A stretch of 12,706 nt of DNA from CADEEX01 sp040081555 (GTDB taxonomy: Bacteria > Acidobacteriota > Vicinamibacteria > Vicinamibacterales > CAVVIG01): assembly GCA_040081555.1 (NCBI GenBank), contig JBEBGG010000097.1:1-12706 (forward strand), written 5' to 3'. Positions 1 to 6,888 of the stretch are shown here, piece by piece. The notes beneath the pieces were generated by a model. That model ran no database searches and was not told the origin of the DNA. It saw nothing but the letters and a program-made list of their open reading frames with translations. The translations under genes and the position numbers were made by a program. Numbering within the stretch: the stretch's first letter is position 1; the number at the start of each line of letters is the position of its first letter.

Positions 1-70
1 GTTTCGCCATCGCTCGAATCTCGTTCGTGTCAAGGCCGGTACCGAGCGGCGACTCGGAGCGAGGGTCTGA
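1..70 (+). CDS. plsY: Glycerol-3-phosphate acyltransferase PlsY, C-terminal end (partial)
   Basis: Only the last 22 codons are present, read from base 2 to the TGA at 68-70; the gene enters from the left edge. The peptide ends FRHRSNLVRVKAGTERR and a few more residues. The RHRxN...GTE pattern is the usual tail of PlsY, the inner-membrane enzyme that acylates glycerol-3-phosphate using acyl-phosphate, the first step of phospholipid synthesis. The call is supported by the next gene, gpsA, which makes the substrate and is very often next to plsY. The stop overlaps the gpsA start by one base (TGATG). The identification rests on a short tail plus context, so it is good but not certain. Confidence 0.75.
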   Translation, partial: FRHRSNLVRVKAGTERRLGARV

Positions 71-1077
71 TGGCCACCATCGCGGTTCTTGGCGCCGGTA
101 GCTGGGGCACGGCTTTGGCAGTTCACCTGGGGCGCGTCGGTCACGCCGTGCGCCTGTGGGTGCGAGACCCGGCACTGGCCGCGGCGATGGCGGCCGAGCG
201 CGTCAATGGGGTATACCTCCCGAATATTGCCTTGCCGCCTGCCGTAAGGCCCACGGCGTCGATTGCCGAGGCGCTTGACGGCGTGGAACTCGTGATCGCG
301 GCTATTCCATCACACGGAGTCAGAGGGGTGATGCAAGCGGCGCGAGCCGGAATGCGCACGCGCGCCACGATCGTCAGCGCCACCAAGGGACTCGAGGCGC
401 GGACGCTGCTCCGTATGTCCGAGGTGATCACAGAGGAGCTTGGGGAGCAACATCCGGTGGTCGTGCTGTCTGGGCCCAGCTTCGCGATGGAGGTGGCGCG
501 GCAGCAGCCAACCGCGGTGCTCCTGGCATCGTCTGACGAGGCTGCGACAGCAGAAGTGCAGGGGCTGTTCCGTGGGCCGGCCCTGCGTCTCTATGGTTCG
601 TCGGATGTGATCGGCGTTGAACTCGGTGGGGCGCTGAAGAACGTGATCGCGATTGCAGCGGGCGTGGTCGAGGGGCTAGGTCTTGGACACAACGCGCAGG
701 CCGCCCTGATTACACGGGGACTGGCGGAGCTCTCTCGGCTGACCCGCGCCGCCGGCGGCCGTCCGGAGACACCTGCGGGCCTGAGCGGCCTTGGCGACCT
801 CGTGCTGACGTGCACTGGATCGCTCAGTCGGAACCGTCACGTGGGGTTGGAACTGGCGCGCGGTCGGTCGCTACCGCAGGTGTTGGCAGGGATGAAGATG
901 GTGGCGGAAGGTGTGAGCACCACGGGCGCGGCGCTGGCCCTGGCTGAGCGACATGACGTGGAGTTGCCCATCGCCACACAGATGGCGGCCGTCCTCGAGG
1001 GACGCACTGATGTGCGCACCGCCATCGAGGTGCTGATGCTCCGGCCGCAACGGGCCGAGATCGAGACCGCTAGCTGA
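70..1077 (+). CDS. gpsA: Glycerol-3-phosphate dehydrogenase [NAD(P)+]
   Basis: Cytoplasmic enzyme that reduces dihydroxyacetone phosphate to sn-glycerol-3-phosphate, the backbone for phospholipids. The 335-residue product has the normal length. It starts with the Rossmann nucleotide-binding loop GAGSWGTALA (residues 8-17), followed by the family motif SGPSFAMEV in the middle and the catalytic-lysine segment ALKNVIAIAAG (Lys about 190). After that come CTGSLSRNRHVG and EGVSTT in the C-terminal helical domain. The ATG at 70 overlaps the plsY stop and has a purine-rich GGAGCGAGGG about 5-14 bases upstream, which supports this start. Its own TGA overlaps the ftsY ATG by one base, so plsY, gpsA and ftsY are probably co-transcribed and translationally coupled. 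Nothing is truncated or unusual. Confidence 0.96.
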   Translation: MATIAVLGAGSWGTALAVHLGRVGHAVRLWVRDPALAAAMAAERVNGVYLPNIALPPAVRPTASIAEALDGVELVIAAIPSHGVRGVMQAARAGMRTRATIVSATKGLEARTLLRMSEVITEELGEQHPVVVLSGPSFAMEVARQQPTAVLLASSDEAATAEVQGLFRGPALRLYGSSDVIGVELGGALKNVIAIAAGVVEGLGLGHNAQAALITRGLAELSRLTRAAGGRPETPAGLSGLGDLVLTCTGSLSRNRHVGLELARGRSLPQVLAGMKMVAEGVSTTGAALALAERHDVELPIATQMAAVLEGRTDVRTAIEVLMLRPQRAEIETAS

Positions 1078-1997
1078 TGGGGGTGTTCGGTCGCATTCGC
1101 GACAGCTTGTCGCGGACCAAGCAGCAGATCGTCGACCGGTTCGACGAGATCGTTCGCCGCGCTGATTCGCCGGAGCCGCGGACGCGTGCGCTCGACGTCG
1201 CGACGATCGAGGCCCTCGAGGAACTGCTCATCTCGGCGGACGTGGGTATTGCCGCAACCGATCGGATCATTGCGGCCGTCAGACGGCGCACTGACCACGG
1301 GAGTTTGCGGGACCTGGTCAAACGGGAGATTCGGGCGATCTTCGACGCGGTGTCGGCGCCTGTCCCCGCGGCCGCGTCTCCGAAGGTCACGCTGATCGTG
1401 GGTGTCAATGGCACCGGGAAGACCACCACCGTGGGAAAGCTGGCGAACCTGCTGGTGAGGCAGGGGAAGCGGCCCATGATTTGCGCGGCCGATACCTTTC
1501 GCGCCGCCGCCGTCGAGCAGTTGGAGATCTGGGCGCATCGCGCCGGCGTCGAGATTGTACGCGCGCGCGAAGGCGCCGACCCCGCCGCCGTGGTGTTTGA
1601 TGCGATCTCCGCGGCCAAGGCGAGAGGCTGCGATCCGGTGCTGGTCGACACGGCTGGCCGACTACACACGCGCGTCAACCTGATGAAGGAGCTCGACAAG
1701 ATTCGGCGCATCGCGGCACGCGAAGTGCCAGGAGCGCCGCACGAAGTGCTGCTCGTGCTCGACGCCACAGTGGGGCAGAACGGCGTCGTCCAGGCGCGCG
1801 AGTTCACTGCCGTGGCAGGCGTGAGCGGCATCGTGCTGACCAAACTCGATGGCACCGCCAAGGGCGGTGTCGCCGTGTCAATCGCCCACGACCTCAAGTT
1901 GCCGATTCGCTTTGTGGGAGTTGGCGAAGGCCTCGAGGACCTGGTGGAGTTTTCACCAGCCGAGTATGTGGACGGCCTCTTCGAGGAGAAGTGGTGA
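1077..1997 (+). CDS. ftsY: Signal recognition particle receptor FtsY
   Basis: SRP receptor GTPase that docks Ffh-bound ribosomes at the membrane. The 306 residues contain a helical N domain (about 1-95) and an NG GTPase domain. Visible are the P-loop GVNGTGKTT (109-117), the DTFRAAAVEQL segment (from 139), DTAGR (191-195), TKLDGTAKGG (255-264) and the family-specific closing RFVGVGEGLEDL. TKLDGTAKGG and GVGE fit FtsY; Ffh usually has TKMDGDARGG, as its paralogue at 5149 does. The long acidic A domain of E. coli FtsY is absent, and only about 20 basic/amphipathic residues precede the N domain. This short form is common outside Gammaproteobacteria and probably serves as a membrane anchor. The ATG overlaps the gpsA stop by one base; the stop is followed after one base by the ribD GTG. 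Confidence 0.96.
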   Translation: MGVFGRIRDSLSRTKQQIVDRFDEIVRRADSPEPRTRALDVATIEALEELLISADVGIAATDRIIAAVRRRTDHGSLRDLVKREIRAIFDAVSAPVPAAASPKVTLIVGVNGTGKTTTVGKLANLLVRQGKRPMICAADTFRAAAVEQLEIWAHRAGVEIVRAREGADPAAVVFDAISAAKARGCDPVLVDTAGRLHTRVNLMKELDKIRRIAAREVPGAPHEVLLVLDATVGQNGVVQAREFTAVAGVSGIVLTKLDGTAKGGVAVSIAHDLKLPIRFVGVGEGLEDLVEFSPAEYVDGLFEEKW

Positions 1998-1998
1998 G

Positions 1999-3078
1999 GT
2001 GACCGACGCCGACTACATGGCCCGGGCCCTGTTTCATGCCGCGCGCGGAATAGGGAGGACCAGTCCCAATCCCGTGGTTGGCGCGATCATCGTCTCTCCC
2101 GAGGACGTCGTGGTGGGCCTGGGCTATCACGCCCGGGCCGGCGAGCCGCACGCCGAGGTGCACGCCTTGACGATGGCCGGCGAGCGGGCGCGGGGCGCCA
2201 CACTGTACTGCTCACTTGAGCCGTGTTGTCATACGGGTCGTACCGGGCCGTGCGTCGAGCGGATCGCCGACGCGGGCATTGCACGGGTGGTCGCGGCGGT
2301 CGAGGACCCCAACCCGTTGGTGCACGGGCGCGGGTTCTCCTACCTTCGGAGTCGAGGGATCGACGTGCAGGTCGGCGTCCTCAAGGACGAGGCGATTCGG
2401 CTCAACCAGCCATTTTTTACCCTGATGACTGAGTCGCGGCCGTTTGTCATCCTCAAGGCCGCCATCAGTCTGGACGGCTACCTCGCGGAGTCGCCAGGGC
2501 GACCGACGCCGCTCACGTCGGAGGAGGCCAACCGGCATAACCACCGTATGCGTGCGGCAGTGGACGCGATTGCGGTGGGCATCGGTACCGTTCTTGCGGA
2601 CGACCCGGCGCTGACGGCACGTGGCGCCTACCGGGAATCGCCGCTGACGAGGGTGATCTTTGACCGGCGGCTGCGCACACCACCCACCGCGGGCCTGTTC
2701 TCGACACGATCTGTCGGGCCTGTCATTATCATCACCACGCCCGAAGGTCGTGCGGATGCGACTGCCTCCGAAAGGTTGACGGCCGCGGGTGCCGAGGTTC
2801 TGGTTGCGGATGGAACGATTCGCGGTGGCTTGGGGGTGCTCGGCGCGCGGCAGATCAGTTCAGTCCTACTCGAAGGGGGCGCCGGGATTCATCGCGCCGC
2901 GTGGCGCGAGGGTGTGATCGATTTCGTGCGGGTTTACGTGACGCCCCATGTGATCGGCGCCGGCGGGGTGCCGTTCCTGGACGGACAACCGCTGTCGTCG
3001 CTGTCGCTCGACGACGTGAGAATCGAGCCGCTGGGTCCAGACGTCTTGATGGAAGGGTATGTTCACAGGTCTCGTTGA
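1999..3078 (+). CDS. ribD: Bifunctional riboflavin biosynthesis protein RibD (pyrimidine deaminase/reductase)
   Basis: Carries out the second and third steps from GTP to riboflavin: deamination of the diaminopyrimidine, then reduction of the ribosyl side chain. The 359 residues match the family length. The N-terminal deaminase domain has the zinc site H51-A-E53 and P75-C76-C-H-T-G-R-T-G-P-C85, with E53 as likely proton shuttle. The reductase domain starts near residue 147 (RPFVILKAAISLDG) and carries VGIGTVLADDPALTAR and a late LEGGAGI segment. I chose the GTG at 1999 because GAGGAGAAG lies 9-16 bases upstream, inside the ftsY 3' end, and because translation from there gives VTDADYMARAL, the expected N-terminus. 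The open frame extends further upstream but only through ftsY. The gene overlaps ribE by 20 bases. Confidence 0.95.
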   Translation: MTDADYMARALFHAARGIGRTSPNPVVGAIIVSPEDVVVGLGYHARAGEPHAEVHALTMAGERARGATLYCSLEPCCHTGRTGPCVERIADAGIARVVAAVEDPNPLVHGRGFSYLRSRGIDVQVGVLKDEAIRLNQPFFTLMTESRPFVILKAAISLDGYLAESPGRPTPLTSEEANRHNHRMRAAVDAIAVGIGTVLADDPALTARGAYRESPLTRVIFDRRLRTPPTAGLFSTRSVGPVIIITTPEGRADATASERLTAAGAEVLVADGTIRGGLGVLGARQISSVLLEGGAGIHRAAWREGVIDFVRVYVTPHVIGAGGVPFLDGQPLSSLSLDDVRIEPLGPDVLMEGYVHRSR

Positions 3079-3688
3079 AGCGGTCGGTACGGTGCTCGAG
3101 CGAAAGGCGATTCCGTCGGGCGCACGCGTCCGCATCGCCACGACGCTTGCCGCCCAGTTGCAGCCTGGCGACAGTCTGGCGGTGAACGGCGTGTGTCTCA
3201 CAGTGATCCTTGCGGAGGGAGGTGAGGTACAGGCCGATGTTGGACCGGAAACGCTTCGGGTCACCGCGCTCGGTCAGCTTGGCCCGAGGTCGCTCGTCAA
3301 TCTCGAACGGCCACTCCGTCCGGACAGCCGGATGGGCGGCCACTTCGTTCAGGGGCACGTCGACGGCACTGGTCTTATCGAGGAACTGCGCGCTGACGCG
3401 GATTTCCACTGGCTCACGGTCAGTTTTCCGTCCCATCTGGCACCGTATCTCATTCACCGCGGATCGATCGCCGTGGACGGCATCAGTCTCACCGTGGCTG
3501 GCCTGGGCGCAGATCGATTCGATGTGCAGTTGGTGCCTTTTACCCTGGAGCATACGAACCTGGCGCAGGCCAAGGTTCACGATCGCGTGAACCTTGAGTG
3601 CGATATGGTGGGAAAGTACGTCGTGCGCGCGGCGGAGCTGGCGGGACTGTCGTTTGCCGCCTTGAAGCCAGGCGAAGTGCGGCATTGA
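3059..3688 (+). CDS. ribE: Riboflavin synthase, alpha chain type
   Basis: Final enzyme of riboflavin synthesis: it dismutates two 6,7-dimethyl-8-ribityllumazine molecules into riboflavin and the diaminopyrimidine. The 209 residues consist of two tandem lumazine-binding barrels. The start MFTGLVEAVG is the family hallmark. The first barrel holds LAVNGVCLTV and GGHFVQGHVDG; the second holds IAVDGISLTVAGL and the closing NLECDMVGKYVVR. The start lies 20 bases inside ribD. A GGAAGGG tract is only two bases from the ATG, tight for a Shine-Dalgarno, so re-initiation after ribD is likely. Some nomenclatures call this gene ribC or ribB. Its substrate-making partner RibH is not encoded in the window. 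Confidence 0.95.
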   Translation: MFTGLVEAVGTVLERKAIPSGARVRIATTLAAQLQPGDSLAVNGVCLTVILAEGGEVQADVGPETLRVTALGQLGPRSLVNLERPLRPDSRMGGHFVQGHVDGTGLIEELRADADFHWLTVSFPSHLAPYLIHRGSIAVDGISLTVAGLGADRFDVQLVPFTLEHTNLAQAKVHDRVNLECDMVGKYVVRAAELAGLSFAALKPGEVRH

Positions 3689-3742
3689 TGGCCTCGTCAG
3701 TGAAGAGTCGATACGTTGACAGTCAGAAGGATGAACGTTTTG

Positions 3743-3772
3743 CCGAAGTCTGAAGCCCGTAGTCCGAAGCCA
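3743..3772. repeat. Degenerate short-unit repeat (GAAGTC/GAAGCC type) before ribBA
   Basis: Within this stretch CGAAGTCTGAAG, CCCGTAGTC and CCGAAGCC look like decayed copies of a roughly 6-8-base unit. Read on the minus strand it gives FGLRASDFG; on the plus strand it gives SEARSPKP. Similar repeated peptides are familiar to me as spurious translations of intergenic repeats in Acidobacteriota and related genomes; that is memory, not a search. The tract is too short and decayed for a firm unit length. It suggests this stretch is spacer rather than coding DNA and bears on where ribBA begins. Confidence 0.4.
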
Positions 3773-3784
3773 CCAGCGCGCGCA

Positions 3785-5020
3785 ATGAAGACCGCCAAAG
3801 CCGCCCGCAAGAATTCCAGTCCGTTCGCCAGCATCGAGGACGCGATTGCCGCCTTTCGCAGGGGCGAGATCATCATTGTCTGTGACGATGCTGATCGTGA
3901 GAACGAGGGAGATCTGACGATTGCGGCCGACAAGGTGACGCCTGAGGCGATCAACTTCATGGCCACACATGGCCGCGGGCTGATTTGTCTGTCGATGACC
4001 GCCAGTCGGCTGGACGAACTCGATATCCCGATGATGGTCTCGCAGAACACCTCGAACTTCCAGACGGGTTTTTGTGTGTCGATTGAGGCCAAGGGACGCA
4101 CGACCACTGGGATTTCCGCCGCCGATCGCTCGGCCACCGTGCAGGCGGCAATCGACCCCGCTACGCGGCCAGCCGACTTGGCGCGTCCCGGCCACATGTT
4201 TCCGCTTCGCGCGCGCACTGGCGGCGTGATCGAGCGTGCCGGACAGACAGAAGCGGCGGTCGACCTCGCACGCATCGCCGGCCTCTATCCGGCCGGTGTC
4301 ATCTGCGAAGTCATGAATGACGACGGCACAATGGCGCGGGTGCCGGAGCTGGCGAAGTTCGCCAAGAAGCACGGTCTGCTGATGATCACCATCGCTGACC
4401 TGATTCAGTACCGCGTGCGCAATGAGTCACTGGTCAAGCGGGTGGCGACGGCGAAGCTGCCGACCGATTTCGGCGATTTCCTCGTGCACGTCTTCGAAAA
4501 TCAGCTCGACAAGCAAGAACACGTGGCGCTGGTCACGGGCGATATCTCCGATGGCAAGGACGTGCTGGTCCGCGTCCATTCCTCGTGTTTGACGGGTGAT
4601 GTACTGCACTCCGTGCGTTGCGACTGCGGCGCGCAGCGCGATGCGGCGCAGGCGCGCATCGGCCAGGAGGGGCGCGGCGTACTGCTGTACCTAAACCAGG
4701 AAGGGCGCGGAATTGGCCTCGCCAACAAGATTCGTGCGTATCAGCTCCAGGACGAGGGGCTGGACACGGTGGAGGCCAACGAGAGGCTCGGCTTCAAAGC
4801 CGACCAGCGCGACTACGGCATTGGTGTGCAGATCCTTCGAGACTTGGGCATCCGCACTATGCGGCTCCTCAGTAATAACCCTCGGAAACTGGTCGGAATC
4901 GAGGGCTACGGTCTCTCCATCAGCGAGTGGATCCCACTTGAAATTCCGGCCTCGGATTCGACTCGGCGGTACCTCAAGACAAAGAAGGACAAGCTCGGGC
5001 ACAGGCTGTCGTCGGTCTAG
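3785..5020 (+). CDS. ribBA: Bifunctional 3,4-dihydroxy-2-butanone-4-phosphate synthase / GTP cyclohydrolase II
   Basis: Supplies both precursors of riboflavin: the four-carbon unit from ribulose-5-phosphate and the pyrimidine from GTP. From the ATG at 3785 the protein has 411 residues. The RibB half shows DDADRENEGD (34-43), HGRGLICL, TTGISAADRS and RPGHMFPL (134-141). The RibA half shows zinc cysteines C268, C279 and C281 (HSSCLTGD...RCDCG), NQEGRGIGLANK and RDYGIGVQILRDLG. Upstream in-frame starts exist at 3716 (TTG) and 3731 (ATG). I prefer 3785 because bases 3731-3784 hold the degenerate repeat and have clearly lower third-position GC than the codons after 3785. No candidate has a convincing Shine-Dalgarno: AGAAGG directly abuts 3731 with no spacing. 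Start uncertain; function secure. ribBA is commonly followed by ribH, but here ffh follows. Confidence 0.93.
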   Translation: MKTAKAARKNSSPFASIEDAIAAFRRGEIIIVCDDADRENEGDLTIAADKVTPEAINFMATHGRGLICLSMTASRLDELDIPMMVSQNTSNFQTGFCVSIEAKGRTTTGISAADRSATVQAAIDPATRPADLARPGHMFPLRARTGGVIERAGQTEAAVDLARIAGLYPAGVICEVMNDDGTMARVPELAKFAKKHGLLMITIADLIQYRVRNESLVKRVATAKLPTDFGDFLVHVFENQLDKQEHVALVTGDISDGKDVLVRVHSSCLTGDVLHSVRCDCGAQRDAAQARIGQEGRGVLLYLNQEGRGIGLANKIRAYQLQDEGLDTVEANERLGFKADQRDYGIGVQILRDLGIRTMRLLSNNPRKLVGIEGYGLSISEWIPLEIPASDSTRRYLKTKKDKLGHRLSSV

Positions 5021-5030
5021 ATTCATTTTC

Positions 5031-5061
5031 GTTGACCAACGTCAACACCCTCAAATACGAT
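5031..5061 (+). promoter_or_regulatory. Candidate sigma70-type promoter for ffh, with inverted repeat over the -35
   Basis: TTGACC (5032-5037) matches the -35 consensus at five of six bases. TACGAT (5056-5061), 18 bases downstream, matches the -10 at four of six. Transcription would start near 5068, about 80 bases before the ffh ATG. A perfect inverted repeat, GTTGAC-CAAC-GTCAAC (5031-5046), overlaps the -35 and could be an operator or chance. This is the longest ordinary spacer after the rib genes, which makes a promoter here reasonable. Confidence 0.45.
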
Positions 5062-5088
5062 AAGGGTTTGCGCTAGAGCACGTTAGCG

Positions 5089-5132
5089 GCAGTGGGCGAT
5101 GATGTCCACTGCGCCGCGGCTTCGGCCGGCGC
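5089..5132 (+). promoter_or_regulatory. Two overlapping hairpins in the ffh leader
   Basis: First hairpin: GCAGTGG (5089-5095) and CCACTGC (5106-5112), a perfect 7-bp stem with a 10-base loop. Second hairpin: GCGC (5111-5114), a two-base bulge CG, CGGC (5117-5120), loop TTCG (5121-5124), then GCCG (5125-5128) and GCGC (5129-5132); UUCG closed by C-G is an exceptionally stable tetraloop. The stems share bases 5111-5112, so they compete at their edge. There is no T-run, so this does not look like an intrinsic terminator. A regulatory role is inference. Confidence 0.4.
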
Positions 5133-5148
5133 ATCTGACTATCACGCG

Positions 5149-6510
5149 ATGTTCGAATCCCTCAGCACTCGACTGCAGGACGTCTTCAAGTCGCTGCGCG
5201 GCCAGGGTCGACTGACGCCAGAAAATATCGAAGCGGCGCTGCGGGAAATCCGCCTGGCGTTGCTCGAGGCGGACGTCAACTTCAAGGTCGTCAAGGCGTT
5301 TGTCGATCGTGTGCGCGATCGGGCGATGGACGAGGCGGTGCTTCGCAGCCTGTCGCCGCTCGAACAGGTCGTCAAGATTGTGCGCGACGAAATGCTCGCG
5401 CTGTTTGGCGGCACAGAAGGCGGTCTCAAGCCCTCGAGCAAGCGGCTCCGCGTCATCATCCTGTTGGGACTGCAGGGAGCCGGAAAGACGACGACGGCCG
5501 GCAAGTTGGCGAAATGGCTGACCAAGCAGGGGAAGCATCCGCTGCTTGTCTCGACAGACGTCAAGCGACCGGCGGCCATCCAGCAGTTGAACGTGGTTGC
5601 CCAGAAAGCGGGTGTCCGGACCCACGACCCTGACGGGCAGCTCGATCCCGTGGAGCGCGCCAGGGGCGCAATGGTTGAGGCGGGCAACCTCGGATTCGAC
5701 ACGGTCATCGTCGACTCTGCCGGCCGGCTGCACATCGACGACGAGCTCATGAAAGAGCTGGTCGCGATCAAGCAAGTGACCGACGCGTCCGACCTGCTGT
5801 ATGTCGCCGACGCGATGACCGGCCAGGACGCGATCAAGAGCGCGGGTGAATTCAACCGGCAGGTCGGCGTGACCGGCGTTGTGCTGACAAAGATGGACGG
5901 CGACGCACGTGGTGGCGCGGCGTTGTCGGTGGTGTCGGTTGTCGGTGTGCCGATCGCGTTTGTCGGGAGCGGCGAGCGGCTGGAGGACCTCGAGCAGTTC
6001 CACCCTGATCGCGTGGTCTCTCGCGTATTGGGGATGGGCGATGTGCTCACCCTCATCGAGAAGGCCGAGCAGGCGATCGACGCCGAGGACGCACAGAAGA
6101 TCGAGGCGACGCTTCGGTCAAACGAGTTCACGCTCGAGGACTTCCGGGATCAGCTCCGACGGCTCAGGAAGATGGGGCCGCTTGAGCAGATTTTAGGCAT
6201 GTTGCCGGGTATGGGGGCGATCAAGGAGTTACAGGCGAACAAGCCAGACGAGAAGCAACTTGGGCGAGTCGAGGCCATCATCGGGTCGATGACGCCGGAC
6301 GAGCGGCGCAAGCAGCACATTCTCAATGGCAGTCGTCGCAAACGCATCGCGAAGGGCAGCGGCACGACGGTCGAAGAGGTGAACCGCCTGTTGAAGCAGT
6401 TCGTGCAGATGCAGAAAATGTTGAAGCAGTTGGGGGGAATGGCCGGTATGGCGGGTGGAGGCAAGGTGAGCCCGCGTCAGGCCATGCAGATGCTGCGCCA
6501 CCGGCGGTAA
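5149..6510 (+). CDS. ffh: Signal recognition particle protein Ffh (SRP54)
   Basis: GTPase and signal-peptide-binding subunit of the SRP, which with 4.5S/SRP RNA targets nascent membrane proteins to FtsY. The 453 residues are full length. The N domain begins MFESLSTRLQDVF. The G domain has P-loop GLQGAGKT (107-114), then STDVKRPAAIQQL, DSAGRLH and TKMDGDARGG. The methionine-rich M domain has MLPGMGAIKEL and the SRP-RNA-binding RKRIAKGSG, followed by a Met/Gly-rich tail. The frame stays open up to a GTG at 5092, but that extension would translate the leader hairpins and is not a family feature, so I chose ATG 5149. No Shine-Dalgarno is visible before it; the 16 bases upstream follow a stable hairpin. 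It probably has its own promoter in the preceding spacer and leads the ribosome-maturation cluster. Confidence 0.96.
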   Translation: MFESLSTRLQDVFKSLRGQGRLTPENIEAALREIRLALLEADVNFKVVKAFVDRVRDRAMDEAVLRSLSPLEQVVKIVRDEMLALFGGTEGGLKPSSKRLRVIILLGLQGAGKTTTAGKLAKWLTKQGKHPLLVSTDVKRPAAIQQLNVVAQKAGVRTHDPDGQLDPVERARGAMVEAGNLGFDTVIVDSAGRLHIDDELMKELVAIKQVTDASDLLYVADAMTGQDAIKSAGEFNRQVGVTGVVLTKMDGDARGGAALSVVSVVGVPIAFVGSGERLEDLEQFHPDRVVSRVLGMGDVLTLIEKAEQAIDAEDAQKIEATLRSNEFTLEDFRDQLRRLRKMGPLEQILGMLPGMGAIKELQANKPDEKQLGRVEAIIGSMTPDERRKQHILNGSRRKRIAKGSGTTVEEVNRLLKQFVQMQKMLKQLGGMAGMAGGGKVSPRQAMQMLRHRR

Positions 6511-6518
6511 GCCGCCGG
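6501..6518 (+). other. GC-rich hairpin across the ffh stop codon
   Basis: CCGGCGG (6501-6507) and CCGCCGG (6512-6518) form a perfect 7-bp stem with loop TAAG, which contains the ffh stop. There is no T-run afterwards, so it is not a standard intrinsic terminator. It could be an mRNA-stabilising or pausing structure, or chance in GC-rich DNA. Confidence 0.35.
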
Positions 6519-6604
6519 GCTCGAAACAGTCGGACTGACTGAGAAGCGTAGCGAAACATCGGATCGAGTGCGAGCCTCGAAGCCGCGTCAGGAGAGAGCA
6601 CGTT

Positions 6605-6877
6605 ATGGTTGTTATTCGTATGCGCCGCGCCGGTTCAAAAAAGCGTCCGTTCTTCCGTGTGGTCGTGACTGATTCCCGCGCGGCGCGCGACAGCAGCTTT
6701 GTCGAGATTCTGGGTCACTACAATCCCCGCACCAAGCCGGCGATTGTCAAGATCGACCGCGAACGTGTCAGCTACTGGATCAGCAAGGGCGCGCAGCCTT
6801 CGGATTCGGTTCGCACGCTGATGGCGCGGCACCTCACGCCCGAACCGGTCGCGGCGATGCCGGCTCCTGTCAAGTAA
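6605..6877 (+). CDS. rpsP: 30S ribosomal protein S16
   Basis: Small-subunit protein that binds 16S rRNA and helps assemble the body of the 30S particle. The 90 residues are typical. The start MVVIRMRRAGSKKRPFFRVV is the family signature, followed by DSRAARDSSFVEILGHYNP and DRERVSYWISKGAQPSDSVRTL. The C-terminal tail is short and Pro/Ala-rich. An AGGAG at 6590-6594, ten bases before the ATG, is the ribosome binding site. It opens the conserved order rpsP-khpA-rimM-trmD-rplS. The 94-base spacer from ffh has no clear promoter; it contains a weak direct repeat. Confidence 0.97.
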   Translation: MVVIRMRRAGSKKRPFFRVVVTDSRAARDSSFVEILGHYNPRTKPAIVKIDRERVSYWISKGAQPSDSVRTLMARHLTPEPVAAMPAPVK

Positions 6878-6888
6878 GGGCGACGAGT

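Noticed and set aside
837..1897. Minus-strand open frames opposite gpsA and ftsY
   Set aside because: Fully antisense to well-identified genes, Arg/Ser-rich composition, no domain.
1849..1998. Upstream extension of ribD into ftsY
   Set aside because: Family alignment starts at the GTG 1999, which has a good GAGGAGAAG ribosome binding site.
1950..2060. FMN riboswitch before ribD
   Set aside because: ribD starts one base after the ftsY stop, leaving no room for the roughly 120-base RFN element, and no such pattern is seen before ribBA either.
3716..3744. Perfect TTGACA (3716-3721) as a -35 box before ribBA
   Set aside because: No acceptable -10 hexamer lies 16-18 bases downstream; the bases there read TTTTGC/TTTGCC. 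The same TTG is also a possible but weak start codon.
2855..4372. Long minus-strand open frame of 505 codons opposite ribD-ribE-ribBA
   Set aside because: It is antisense to three clear rib genes and its product has no recognisable domain; long antisense frames are common in high-GC DNA.
5092..5148. N-terminal extension of ffh from a GTG at 5092
   Set aside because: The extra 19 residues are not part of any Ffh I know, while MFESLS at 5149 is the canonical start. The stretch is better explained as leader with hairpins.
5083..6131. Two long minus-strand open frames opposite ffh
   Set aside because: They are shadows of ffh: composition is typical of antisense to a GC-rich gene and no conserved motif is seen.
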